Positions 11,290-20,847 of a stretch of 64,000 nt of DNA are shown piece after piece. The stretch lies in NCBI RefSeq assembly GCF_910592395.1, contig NC_088323.1, positions 7,874,001 through 7,938,000 on the forward strand, read 5' to 3'. This DNA comes from Lineus longissimus (Eukaryota; Nemertea; Pilidiophora; Heteronemertea; Lineidae). Under the pieces are notes generated by a model that saw only the letters and a program-made list of their open reading frames with translations, was not told the origin of the DNA and made no database searches. The translations under genes were made by a program, and so were the position numbers. The first letter of the stretch is position 1, and each line of letters opens with the position of its first letter.

Positions 11290-12969
11290 CCACAACCCTG
11301 CCGAATCTCTTCCCGCCTAATTCCATCATCAACATCAAATTCAAATTCTTTTATTACACTAAAAACGCCCACGAGGGGCCAACGGTAACATACAATAATT
11401 ATTACAAAATATATCATAAGAAATTACAGGGTATACAGAATAAGCTCACAACTATTTAAAGATAAAATCATAGTCAGGGCAATACAGAGTTACGCTGTAC
11501 AAAGAACTCATTGATTATTTCAGCAGAGGGGGTGAAGGATTTTCTAGATATATTTTGGTCAGATCCGACACAGACAGAAAATGGAGATTACTCGTATCGT
11601 AACTGGCATTGAGCTTTGCCCTTAAAGAGGTATATATCGGGCATGTCGCAAGGAAGTGAGACACATCCTCAACCTCCCCTGACTTGCAAATCTCACATAC
11701 TCTTAGTTGTCTATCTAGACCACAGTGTCTCCCAGTTTCAATTTTTAGACAATGGGCTTCAAGCCTTAGTTTTGTGATACAAGCCCTGTGCTTCACGGAT
11801 TTAATAGCATTTAAATATGTTTGAAGTTCAAATTTGACATTAAGGTTCTTATATACATCAAGTTTTATATTTGTTACAATTTCACCAAAAAGTTCTTGTT
11901 GACAGATATCTCTAATCCTTGACTTGGCATTAGAGTATAATAATTTCCAGTTCTCCATATTAATATTCATTTGATCAAGCCATAGGTAGCCCAACCCGGA
12001 GGAATCTAGAAGTTTTTTAACATAAGCTGCCCAACAATGTTTGAATTGATTAGCTTTAGCTGAAACATTGGATACGTCCAACAGATAAGCCTTCTTGACC
12101 AATGAGTCATCAGGGAGACAGAGTAATCTGAACCAATATTTGAGTAAACGACATTTAATCAGTGATTTTAGAGGTAGTTTTCCAAGTTCAGTGTATAAGG
12201 GAGCAATTGAGGTCCTTTTATGGACACAAAGTATTTCTTTACAAAATTTGATAAGGACTTTTTCTATTGGGCAATCTTTGGTAATCCTCATCCCCCAGAC
12301 CTCACAACCATACATAAGAATGGGTTCAATCATAGATTCAAACAACTTGAGACTGATGCGAGGGGAGTCTTTTAAAGAGAATTGCAGATTTTGCCTGAGT
12401 TTAAAGAGACCTCTTGTAGCCCTTCTGGACAGGTCTTGTGTAGTCTGTAAAAATTTACCAGATGGAGACAACTTTAAACCAAGGTACATGTAATTGTTAA
12501 CAATTTCAAGGGGTACACTGTTGAATAAAAACCTGTAGTAAGCAGCTAAAGACTTACCAGATTTGTTAAAGATAATACACTTTGATTTATCAATGTTAAT
12601 GTCGAGGCCCCATTTTGAACAAAACAACGACAGGCCATCCAGGAGTGACTGAAGACCTTCTTTAGTAGCGGATAGAAGGATAAGATCATCCGCATAAAGG
12701 AGACAGCTGAGGATAGTGTCATGAAGAAGTAAGGGAGATGAATTACACTCATTTAAGCAATCGGGGAGGTCCGCTAAGAAGAGATTAAATAATAATGGGC
12801 TCAGGACGCAGCCCTGCTTCACACCTATATCAGAGGTAAAACAGTCTGAGAGCATCCCATTGCTTTTAACACGACAGTTGGATTTCGTATATAGATTTTG
12901 TATGACATTGAAAACTTTGCCCTTTATACCAAAATTATTACAAAATATACGCCATGAACATGGCGTCAC
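11290..12969 (-). mobile_element. 5'-truncated non-LTR retrotransposon (LINE)
   Basis: Minus-strand element containing the C-terminal two thirds of a reverse-transcriptase ORF and a 3' region of about 220 bp. The 5' break is near 12969, inside the RT domain, as expected from incomplete target-primed reverse transcription. A clear A-tail or target duplication was not found; the 11290 end is approximate. Confidence 0.7.
11515..12969 (-). CDS. Reverse transcriptase fragment of a LINE (484 residues)
   Basis: RT motifs are visible in order: GVKQGCVLSPLLFNLF (finger/palm region), LLYADDLILLS with the YADD catalytic Asp pair, then the thumb region. Near the end is a Cys-His cluster (CEIC...H...C), as in many LINE ORF2 C-termini. 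The apurinic endonuclease and the first RT motifs, including the first catalytic Asp, are missing, so it cannot be active. The frame that remains is open, so the insertion is fairly recent. The clade is not certain; the sequence differs clearly from the Tx1-like element at 14.6-18.5 kb, and a jockey/CR1/I-group family is most likely. Confidence 0.8.
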   Translation of the reverse strand: MTPCSWRIFCNNFGIKGKVFNVIQNLYTKSNCRVKSNGMLSDCFTSDIGVKQGCVLSPLLFNLFLADLPDCLNECNSSPLLLHDTILSCLLYADDLILLSATKEGLQSLLDGLSLFCSKWGLDINIDKSKCIIFNKSGKSLAAYYRFLFNSVPLEIVNNYMYLGLKLSPSGKFLQTTQDLSRRATRGLFKLRQNLQFSLKDSPRISLKLFESMIEPILMYGCEVWGMRITKDCPIEKVLIKFCKEILCVHKRTSIAPLYTELGKLPLKSLIKCRLLKYWFRLLCLPDDSLVKKAYLLDVSNVSAKANQFKHCWAAYVKKLLDSSGLGYLWLDQMNINMENWKLLYSNAKSRIRDICQQELFGEIVTNIKLDVYKNLNVKFELQTYLNAIKSVKHRACITKLRLEAHCLKIETGRHCGLDRQLRVCEICKSGEVEDVSHFLATCPIYTSLRAKLNASYDTSNLHFLSVSDLTKIYLENPSPPLLK

Positions 12970-13320
12970 CCGAAAAGTCGCCCGGGTTTTATCGTCGATT
13001 TTACGATAATTGGCGACGACAGAATAGGTATGGTTATGTATTATGTAAACAGAAATATGTACAAGTGCCTGCTCTAGACATCTGAGTGATTTGTGGGTCT
13101 TGACACGCCATTAACATGATGAAATTGGCAGATGTGTGCCACCGGACCGGCCTGATAATATCGATAATTCATCGTAGTGTATCGCCTACACTCATGTACA
13201 TAGCATGCACATATCATGCACAGTGTAGCATAGACGGATACCGTGTCCCATTTCCCCGTCGTTTCTCAATACATTGTTGTCGCCATGTTGATGCAGGCGA
13301 TGGTGAGCAGTGACGTTGAA

Positions 13321-13385
13321 TCCAGTCCAGTCCAGTCCAGTCCAGTGTTTGTTGATCCAGGGTTTTCGAATACCCCCAATAGCTG
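13321..13385 (-). repeat. Right inverted arm with a CTGGA pentanucleotide run
   Basis: This is the reverse complement of 11174-11239: TCCAG units, then GTGTTTGTTGATCCAGGG and TTTTCGAATACCCCCAATAG. Identity is nearly complete over about 60 bases. Confidence 0.7.
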
Positions 13386-14082
13386 TTACCTGGACATTGC
13401 ATATAAGTCTATAATACCCGGAAAAGACACGGCATCATCAGGCCAACACAGTTCGTCACACAAGAAGGGCTTCTTGAAAAACAAAATAAATGCTGAGGAT
13501 CATGGATTCTGTTACACCGTCAGCCAAAGATTACATTGCAATCAGACATTTTGCGACAACCCTAAAAAGGCCATTGATAGATCGGCATGTGGAATAGAAT
13601 GCAATTGATAAACACATTTGACACTACATACATTACATGCATTGCAATAGCAACGGGTGTGAGTTATGCTGAATGAACGTGATGACAGGGACGAAAACTG
13701 CTAGCAAAAATACTTGCTGTCTGCCTTCGTTTCTTTGCTATGAGGCTTCTCTCGGGCTTCGGCGTTGTAAAATCATGCGGGTCCCAGCAGTAGCCCTGCT
13801 TGTTCCAGAGGCAGGGGTGGCGCCGGCGGAAGATTGACGAGAAAGCGGCTGGGGCGTTCCATGACTTGGTCGGGCTGGAAGTCTGGACAAAGATGGAATC
13901 GCATCATCTGTATGCGACCAATTAAACTATTTTGTCTGGTCGCAACTGGGCCTACTATTACACGTCATATTTTCGGGTCCGAGGAACGATGCGGATGTAT
14001 ACCCAAGTGCAGTGTTCTTCCCGACAATTGGCCCTTGTGATAACCCAAGGGTGATGTCTTAGAGGGAGCAAAGAGGGTATTT

Positions 14083-14091
14083 TCTTTCTTT
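14083..14091 (-). terminator. snRNA 3' box
   Basis: On the minus strand AAAGAAAGA lies 9 bases past the U1 3' end and fits the metazoan snRNA 3'-box core AAARNNAGA, which the Integrator complex uses for 3' processing. It supports the view that this was a genuine U1 gene and not a retrocopy. Confidence 0.5.
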
Positions 14092-14099
14092 TAGTTTGT

Positions 14100-14242
14100 A
14101 AGGGGATAGCGCGTACGCAGTCCCCCACTACCATAAATGCTGCACCCGAGTCACCCACATTTGGGGTGATCGCAAGGGTCAGCCCAACCGAAGTGCAATG
14201 GAAAGGCCTCGCCCTGGGAGAACGTCCTTAGTGATCAACGTT
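14100..14242 (-). pseudogene. U1 snRNA gene, 3' part (nucleotides 23-165), separated by a LINE insertion
   Basis: Read on minus, this matches spliceosomal U1 snRNA from stem-loop I to the 3' end: the CCCAGGGCGAGGC block, CATTGCACTTCGG, the GCGATCACCCC region, an Sm site ATTTATGG (14138-14131) and GGGGGACTGCGTACGCGC of the last stem-loop. The missing 22 nucleotides are at 19726-19747; the two parts add up to 165 nt, close to the 164 nt of vertebrate U1. The copy cannot make normal U1 because about 5.5 kb interrupts it. Other intact copies must exist elsewhere. Confidence 0.9.
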
Positions 14243-14663
14243 TTTTTTTTTTTTTTTTTTATCTTTTATTGTAACAACATGTAAAAGTAACAATGATAAT
14301 GAGCTAGCTATCCCTTACAAAGCTCAGGGAGTGGTCTACATCTCTTAGCAATCTAGGCGGCGCAAATCGGCCTGCGGAGGTTTTACAGTTTGTTCTGCCT
14401 AACGAGCTGTAGTTGAAAGGAAACACTTGACATTATTTTTACAGGTGATGCAGTTCTGTGATGGCTTGCTTGCTGGCCATATTGTTGTGCTGGAAGAGGG
14501 GATGGTTAGGCATTCATTGTACAAACAGTGGCTTAGAAGTTCTTTTATTGTGCTGAATAGTTATTTCAGGAGTGATTTTGGTGGAGGAAGTCGTGGTAAC
14601 ACTAAGCTAAACGTGTTGTTGTTAATGAATGAATGTCGCCAGAGTTAATAGGCTTATATACAG

Positions 14664-17600
14664 TTAGATGAAGTTTCTTCTGAGTTCAAAGGTATCCGTG
14701 TTACACAGGATGTTATTGCAACACCAGTCGGTTTGGAAGACTAGACTTTGTGTCGGAGAACTTCCGGCTTTGGTCAATTCTTGTTTTAATCTGCTGATTA
14801 CGTTTGCTTTGAATATTTGTACTAAGTTTGCCTTGGGTTTATCTGGTTCAGTGAGAATAATATTTCGGTTTCTCCATAGTATGTGTTTTGCAAGAAAGAT
14901 GAGGAAATTTGAAAGTTGTAGGTTTGGTTTGTCTGCCGCGATGGTGTTTTGAAATGAGATTCCGAAACAGATTTTATGCAAGTCTAACCTGCAGGGTTTG
15001 CCTAGAATCTGTTCGATTAAAGGGTTTATGCGCCCCCATAGGTTGAAAGCAACTGGGCAGTCTGTGAATATGTGCAAATTAGTTTCTTCTATATTAGTTG
15101 CACATGTTTCGCATGTGTCGTTTTCTGTCATTCCCCACTTTTTAAGTTTATCCTTGGTCGCAAGCGTCAAGTGGGAGAACCTCCATTGTAATTCTCTAGT
15201 TTTGTTGGCACTTAAGGGGTTTTGTGCATTAAGCCAATTAATTTTCCAGTTGATTTCATCATTTATGATTTCTTGAAATGTTTGGTACGACTTGGGTGTG
15301 AAATCTCGTGTTGTTTCACTGATCAAGTGGTTGTAAATATCTGTTGATTTGAGTTTGTTGATGGATTTTTTGTTTAGATTAATACTAAAATTTTGCGCTC
15401 CCTTTGTTTCGCTTGCTGTTATGAGTTTGATTTTCCATTCTCTAGGGATTTTAGAGTACAGATTTTCAAGTTTTTCTTCTCCATTTGGGATGTGTTTTAT
15501 CTTGTCATTTTCCTCAAACTCTATGCGTTCGCCATTACAGAATATGTCTTTGACTTGTACCACATTAGCCTTTATAAACTGTTTTTCCGTGAGGTTCAGC
15601 TGGGTCTTTAGTTCCGTGTTATTGAAGAGGTTTTGGTGTAGCAGGTCACGGGCATTCCTGTATTTTGGCAGCTTAAAGCTTCTGTGTATTTGTTCCCAGT
15701 AACCTAAGGTTTGATTGAGGAATTTGCTTCCTGTTGTTTTGGCTTTGAAGTTCTTTTCCAGTAGAATATTGTCTTTGTTGTGGGCCCCGTATTGTGTTTG
15801 GAGTCTTTGATCGATGAAGCATTTCCATGCATAATTGTGGTTGTCCAGGTATCTCAGGATATGTTTAACTCTTTGGGTTTTTATTTTGTTTGTTATGTTA
15901 GTGAGATTTATACCTCCTTCGTTGAGAGGTTTATATAGAATATCTTTTTTCACCCAGTGCTTCCGGTTTTTCCAAATGAAGTTTTCGAAAGATGTCTGGA
16001 TTTTGTTAATGTATTTGTCCGGCATTGGGTAGACCGCTGATAGGTACCAGATCTGTGAGGTTAAAAAGGTGTTGATGACTGTTGTTTTCCCCGTTATAGA
16101 AAGGTCCCTTTGTTTCCAAAGGTTTAGGATTCGCTGAATTTTTAGAATTTTGGGGGCCCAATTGTCTTCATCGTAACTTGTATTTCCGAAGAACATGCCG
16201 TATATTTTTATCTTGTCATTCTTCCAAGTTAAATTCATTGGCTTGTTCATGTTATTTTTGAAGGAGCCTATCCAGAGGCCTTCCGTTTTTTCTTTGTTTA
16301 CTTTGGAACCGCTGGCCTGTTCGTATGTTTCTAGTACATCAAAGACGTGGGGTAGTGATTCAATTGTTGAAAGTGTTAATGTGTTATCGTCTGCATACTG
16401 TTTTATTTTGCTTGTTTTTTGGTTTGGTAGTTTTATGCCTTTGATGTTTTTATTTTTTCGTATTGTTTCTGCCAGTGTTTCCGCCACTAGTATATACAGC
16501 AGGGCAGATAAGCAACACCCCTGTCTGACTCCTTGTTCTAGTTTAAAGGCGCCTGATAGCCAGCCGTTGTTTTTTATGTGTGATTTTATGTCCGTGTAAA
16601 ATAGTGTAACCCAGTTGATGAAATCTTCTCGAAAGTTGAAGGTTTGAAGTGTCTTGTACAGATAGTCCCACGAGACTTTATCAAAGGCCTTCATTTGGTC
16701 AAGGCATAACAAAAGGCCAGGTTTATTAGTTTGATTAACGTATTCAATAAGGTCTCTCGTGAAATGCGCATTATCGTGTATTTGTCGACCTTCTATGCCA
16801 CATGTTTGGTCACTGTGTATGATATGAGGAAGGACTTTCTTTAATCGGTTTGCTAGACATTTTGTGATGATTTTATAATCAATACAGAGTAGTGAAATGG
16901 GTCGCCAGTTTTTTAACAGAGTTTTGTCTCCTTTTTTATAGAGGAGGGTTATGACTCCTGTTCGCATTGTATTTGATAAGAGTTTATTTTCAAAGCAATA
17001 GTTTGCCACTTCTAAGAGGTCTGGCCCAAAGAGATCCCAAAATGTTCGGTAAAACTCAATTGGAAGCCCATCTACGCCCGGGGATTTCCCAAGTTGGAAG
17101 CTTTTTTGTGAGATTGTTAGTTCTTTCAGAGTAAGTTTTCCCTCACAGGATTTACTTTGTGGTTCAGTTAGTTTTTTGTCTATGTTTTTGAGAATCTTTG
17201 TTTGTGCTTTGGGAGATGTTGGTGTTCTTTTGTATAATTCGGTATAAAAGCGAATTTGTTCTTTCGAGATTTCCTCTTGTGAGGTCACTCTTTTCCCTTC
17301 CGGGGTAGTGAGTTCATCGATTACTTTCTTTTCAGCATTTAATGTTTCCAAATTAGCGAAAAACTTCGTACATTTTTCCCCTTCCTCACGCCATTGTATT
17401 TTGCTTCTGATTTTGATTCCTTCAAGCTTTTTCTCTTCTATTGATTTAATTAATTCTTTTACCTGGGTGTATCTGTTTATGTGATATTCTGATTGATTTT
17501 CTGCCAAAGGCGTTATTTGTTCAAGTTCTTTAAGGAGTTTTTCTTTAAGTCTGTTTTCGTTTTTCCGTTTTTCTTTTGAGTATTGTATTGAGAGGTATTT

Positions 17601-18518
17601 TATCTTATTTTTACCAATGTCCCACCATTTTGCAAGGTCATCATATTCATGCCTCTTGGATTGCCATGATGCCCAGAGAGTATTTACTTTTTCTCGATAT
17701 AGCGAGCTTTTTAGTATTTCTGTATTTAGATGCCACGTGTTTGGTCCTCTTGGCCTTGTGGCGGGTGTTTTTAGTTGTAAGCTGGCTAAGTTATGATCTG
17801 ATAATGGATATGGTTCGATTTTAACGTTTTCACAAGAATGGATTAAATTTTCTGAAACATAGATTCTATCAATACGTGAGCTAGTGTCAAAGTTTTTGGA
17901 GTGTCTTGAGAAGACTTTTAAATTTGGGAATTGATACCTTAAGATGTCAGTCAAGTTTAGATCAGATGTTAGTTTTTGAATCTCATTTTTACCAATTAGA
18001 CATTTTTTATTCTGCGAGAGACCGAGTCTGTCTAGTTCAAAGTTTTCAATGCAATTGAAATCACCGCCTAAGATGAATTCAGTGGGTAGGTTACCAGTAT
18101 TCTCAGCGTTTGTAGGTTTTAGTGTGAAGTTTTTGATACTACTTAGGAAGCGTTGGCGTTCGGCCGGAATATTTGGTGCGTAAATATTTATCACATTTAT
18201 AAATTTGTCTACAAGTTTATAAAGTACACTAAGGATTCGGCCATTTTTGTCTCTTTTCATTTTCGTTACATGTAGATTTTCACTTGAGATAGTGGCCACA
18301 CCATGTTTTCGGTTGTCTTCTGGTATGTTTGATGTGAGAATTTGTTTATTTTTTAGGTGTTTTAGAAGGCCCATAGCTTCTTCATGGGTTTTAAAATGGG
18401 TTTCCTGTAAAAGAGTGATGGTAAATTTATTGCTAATTTCAGAGAGGGTATTCCGTTTTGTGTCTGATGACACTAGACCGTCTACATTTAACGACACAAC
18501 GCTTAGATCGTACTCCAT
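14664..18518 (-). CDS. LINE ORF2: apurinic-like endonuclease and reverse transcriptase (1284 residues)
   Basis: The N-terminal third is an exonuclease/endonuclease/phosphatase-fold nuclease: SLNVDGL, LLQETHF (catalytic Glu), NIYAPN, LGGDFNCIEN, RIDRIYVS and PLSDHN appear in order. The reverse transcriptase follows, with NWRPISLLCIDYKI, LCLDQMKAFDKVSWDYL (first catalytic Asp), VRQGCCLSALLYI and QYADDNTLTLS (Asp pair). Near the C-terminus is a Cys/His cluster, CETC...H...C. No stop or frameshift interrupts it. The order is that of L1/Tx1-group ORF2. The endonuclease of targeted Tx1 families sets site choice, so this one is the likely determinant of the U1 insertion. Assignment to Tx1 is from remembered family patterns. 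Confidence 0.9.
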   Translation of the reverse strand: MEYDLSVVSLNVDGLVSSDTKRNTLSEISNKFTITLLQETHFKTHEEAMGLLKHLKNKQILTSNIPEDNRKHGVATISSENLHVTKMKRDKNGRILSVLYKLVDKFINVINIYAPNIPAERQRFLSSIKNFTLKPTNAENTGNLPTEFILGGDFNCIENFELDRLGLSQNKKCLIGKNEIQKLTSDLNLTDILRYQFPNLKVFSRHSKNFDTSSRIDRIYVSENLIHSCENVKIEPYPLSDHNLASLQLKTPATRPRGPNTWHLNTEILKSSLYREKVNTLWASWQSKRHEYDDLAKWWDIGKNKIKYLSIQYSKEKRKNENRLKEKLLKELEQITPLAENQSEYHINRYTQVKELIKSIEEKKLEGIKIRSKIQWREEGEKCTKFFANLETLNAEKKVIDELTTPEGKRVTSQEEISKEQIRFYTELYKRTPTSPKAQTKILKNIDKKLTEPQSKSCEGKLTLKELTISQKSFQLGKSPGVDGLPIEFYRTFWDLFGPDLLEVANYCFENKLLSNTMRTGVITLLYKKGDKTLLKNWRPISLLCIDYKIITKCLANRLKKVLPHIIHSDQTCGIEGRQIHDNAHFTRDLIEYVNQTNKPGLLLCLDQMKAFDKVSWDYLYKTLQTFNFREDFINWVTLFYTDIKSHIKNNGWLSGAFKLEQGVRQGCCLSALLYILVAETLAETIRKNKNIKGIKLPNQKTSKIKQYADDNTLTLSTIESLPHVFDVLETYEQASGSKVNKEKTEGLWIGSFKNNMNKPMNLTWKNDKIKIYGMFFGNTSYDEDNWAPKILKIQRILNLWKQRDLSITGKTTVINTFLTSQIWYLSAVYPMPDKYINKIQTSFENFIWKNRKHWVKKDILYKPLNEGGINLTNITNKIKTQRVKHILRYLDNHNYAWKCFIDQRLQTQYGAHNKDNILLEKNFKAKTTGSKFLNQTLGYWEQIHRSFKLPKYRNARDLLHQNLFNNTELKTQLNLTEKQFIKANVVQVKDIFCNGERIEFEENDKIKHIPNGEEKLENLYSKIPREWKIKLITASETKGAQNFSINLNKKSINKLKSTDIYNHLISETTRDFTPKSYQTFQEIINDEINWKINWLNAQNPLSANKTRELQWRFSHLTLATKDKLKKWGMTENDTCETCATNIEETNLHIFTDCPVAFNLWGRINPLIEQILGKPCRLDLHKICFGISFQNTIAADKPNLQLSNFLIFLAKHILWRNRNIILTEPDKPKANLVQIFKANVISRLKQELTKAGSSPTQSLVFQTDWCCNNILCNTDTFELRRNFI

Positions 18519-18640
18519 TTTAAATGATAAAACAACCTACACCAAGTAATATCCCATGCTTATGAATACTGGTTTGGATCTCATTTGCCAATTCAGTCAG
18601 GATTTTTATGTCGATCACATTTTTATGTTGAAAGTCACGT

Positions 18641-19666
18641 TTATTCTGTTTTGTAGCCATTACCGTCCTCCTTTGAGATGGTGTCAGAGTTATTCTTTGT
18701 CCGTTTGTTTTTGCGTTTCGGCCTCTTTATCTCCCACGTTTCTGTAGCTTTTTGTAATCCTAGTGGGATATGGTTTGCTGGTAATTGAACAGTGCTTTTT
18801 AGTGTCTTTTTCGACGGTGTTGCTCTTGGCGTAGTTTGTGAATCAGCTGAGGCTTCGCTCTCGCTGTCGCGCCCCCTCTTGCTAGTTGCAGTCGATATTG
18901 TCGACATCTTGTCTTCTTCTTTCTCTTTCTCTGCTTTGTTTGTTGTTTCCACATCTTGCAGCGTCACCTCCATTTGGGGATCGGCATCTGGTACTGGTGC
19001 GTTATCAGCTTTGTCGGCAGCGTTTCGTCCTTCTAGTACCAGTTGATTAACTTGCTCTCTGCGGTATGCTCGCTGCCTGCAGTCTTCTTCACGATGATTC
19101 GGATGAAGGCATTCTTCCCTGCACTCGAACCACATGTGATCATCTTGTTTGCATATGCCGCACATCTTCGGCTGATCTTTGTAAAAAGCTCTGAATGAGA
19201 CCTGCTCACCGTTATTTTTTTCTGCCCAGCAGGTCCTTGGTATGGGGGTTTTCAGCTCAATTTCAATAATCCGTTTAGATACATTGTACAGTTTCGTTCC
19301 TTTAATCAGGGTAAAGCGGCATGGTGACGTTATCTTTCCATATTTCGCCAGTACATTATCGACATTTTCGTGCGCAACTATTGGGGATATCCCCTCCAGC
19401 GTAATGAAAGTTGCCAATTTCTCTGGGTCCTTGGCTTGAAGTGAAACGTTTTTGTATTTAAACACTTTCTCCAGAATGTTCTCTTTCGACTCCTCAGATT
19501 TGCAGAAAATTTTAAAGGAAAAGCGTTGTTGCTCAATCCCAATAATATCCTCCGGAAAAGTGGCCTCGAGATCACCCGCAAAGTCCTCCAGAGTTGCCTT
19601 TTGAATAGCGGCCCTTGAAACCACGACCGCATACCGTTTAATTACATTGCTAGCCATTGTATACAC
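18641..19666 (-). CDS. LINE ORF1: nucleic-acid-binding protein with two zinc knuckles (341 residues)
   Basis: ORF1 precedes ORF2 by 122 nt on the same strand. About residues 170-200 hold two knuckles: CGICKQDDHMWFEC (C-x2-C-x4-H-x4-C) and CREECLHPNHREEDC (C-x3-C-x4-H-x4-C). The first half, with KIFCKSEESKENILEKVF and later a TLEGI segment, looks like the RRM-like folds common in Tx1/L1 ORF1 proteins, but that is inference. The C-terminus is rich in Lys, Ser and Thr and ends in a basic stretch (KRPKRKNKRTKNN). It probably coats the element RNA for retrotransposition. Start candidates are at residues 1 and 4 (MYTMASN); the second is as good. Confidence 0.8.
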   Translation of the reverse strand: MYTMASNVIKRYAVVVSRAAIQKATLEDFAGDLEATFPEDIIGIEQQRFSFKIFCKSEESKENILEKVFKYKNVSLQAKDPEKLATFITLEGISPIVAHENVDNVLAKYGKITSPCRFTLIKGTKLYNVSKRIIEIELKTPIPRTCWAEKNNGEQVSFRAFYKDQPKMCGICKQDDHMWFECREECLHPNHREEDCRQRAYRREQVNQLVLEGRNAADKADNAPVPDADPQMEVTLQDVETTNKAEKEKEEDKMSTISTATSKRGRDSESEASADSQTTPRATPSKKTLKSTVQLPANHIPLGLQKATETWEIKRPKRKNKRTKNNSDTISKEDGNGYKTE

Positions 19667-19725
19667 TACACATGCAAGGAGGAGCGGAACAAAAACACGT
19701 CCGCTCAGCCTTAGTGATCAACGTT

Positions 19726-19747
19726 AACTCCTGTGCCAGGTAAGTAT
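19726..19747 (-). pseudogene. U1 snRNA gene, 5' part (nucleotides 1-22)
   Basis: On minus the sequence is ATACTTACCTGGCACAGGAG plus two bases. The first ten bases are the conserved 5' end of U1 that pairs with 5' splice sites (ACTTACCT). Nucleotides 23-39 follow as the target duplication (19725-19709), then the LINE. Promoter elements (PSE) would lie above 19790 but were not confidently recognised. Confidence 0.85.
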
Positions 19748-20203
19748 GCTTTATTTTCGCCACACGCGACCGTAACGATCACGGTTAATTCATTCTTCTC
19801 GTGGTTTTCGATTCCTAAGGACACAGTTTGGTTGGCAACTTCAACGTCAAATGGAACGACACACAGGAGGAGGCCTATACGCAGAGGCAAAGCTCGAGAC
19901 GGCTTATGTATTCTCATGGAGGCCTTCACCGACAAATGCATGTGCTTGAATATAAGATTTCGGACAGATTTTTTTCATTCATACTCACTTGAACAGCTTA
20001 GACGCATTACAGACGTGATTGGGGCGAGTATTTGTCTAATAGTACGTTCTAGCACCCCAGACACAGAGGCCTACATACGAGACGACAATGTCACATCCAG
20101 AAGACATGGTCACATCCGGTAGACGTTGTCACAACTTTTTACATTTTATCGTTCATTTAATTCCAATCATTTAAATGGAAAATGAACAATATCTTAGAGA
20201 TAG

Positions 20204-20722
20204 ACAGGAAAAGATAAAGAGTGGTTTTCTACTTATTCAGTACACAGAAAAGCAGCAGTTGTAGAGAGGTTTAACAGAACTCTTAAAACTAGAATGTATA
20301 AATATTTTACTGAAAAAGAAACTGATGTATGTTATGATATCTTAACAAATTTAGTTAGTGGTTACAACAACACTTTTCACAGTTCAATTGGTATGAAAGC
20401 CATAGACGCTAGAAAGGAGGCGAATGAAGAAACTGTGTGGTTTAATCGTTATGGTGCTTTTTTAATAAATATTTTTGGCAAGCCCAAATTCAAAATTGGG
20501 GATAGTGTGAGAATTTCAAAATATAAAACTATATTTTCTAAAGGTTATCTTCCAAATTTCACTGAAGAAGTCTTCAAGATCATTCAAATTACATTTACAA
20601 AACCCATTGTTTTTAAGCTTGAAGATTATCAGAACAAATCTTTAGAAGGATATTTTTATGCTGAGGAATTAAGCTATATTCCAAACCCTGAAAAATTGGA
20701 ATACAAAATAGAAAAAATATAA
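20204..20722 (+). pseudogene. Polinton integrase, C-terminal fragment
   Basis: The open frame begins after a stop at 20201 and ends at TAA 20720. It starts within the DDE core, STYSVHRKAAVVERFNRTLK, whose VERFN glutamate is the last catalytic acid of retroviral-type integrases. It continues through the tail FKIGDSVRISKYK..FSKGYLPNFTEEVFKI, the chromo/SH3-like part typical of Polinton integrases. The first two catalytic Asp residues and the N-terminal zinc domain are missing upstream, where only unrelated sequence lies, so the gene is broken. Confidence 0.75.
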
Positions 20723-20847
20723 CGATATAAAACGATTAAAGGTAAAAAATATGGTTTGATAAAATGAAAAGGCTACAATGCTAAATTCAATGATTGGTTA
20801 CCACTTTCACATATAAAACAAATTTAAAGGAAAAGTCTGCTATATTA

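Larger units (their letters stand above)
14243..19708 (-). mobile_element. Full-length Tx1-like LINE inserted in a U1 snRNA gene
   Basis: The element is about 5.47 kb on minus: a short leader (about 40 nt), ORF1, a 122-nt spacer, ORF2, a 3' UTR of about 420 nt with an AATAAA-type signal near its end, and an A tail (T run at 14241-14259). It is flanked by an exact 17-bp duplication CCTTAGTGATCAACGTT at 14226-14242 and 19709-19725, which is U1 nucleotides 23-39. Both ORFs are open, so the insertion is young. Tx1-clade elements are known to target multicopy RNA genes (for example Keno in U2 snRNA and Mutsu in 5S rRNA genes), which fits this location. Confidence 0.9.

Noticed and set aside
13834-14040. 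68-residue ORF next to the U1 gene
   Set aside because: No start context, domain or codon pattern; it is flank of the U1 locus.
15349-16599. Plus-strand ORFs across the LINE
   Set aside because: They are antisense shadows of ORF2, rich in Phe, Leu and Ser, as expected from the complement of a Lys/Asn-rich gene.
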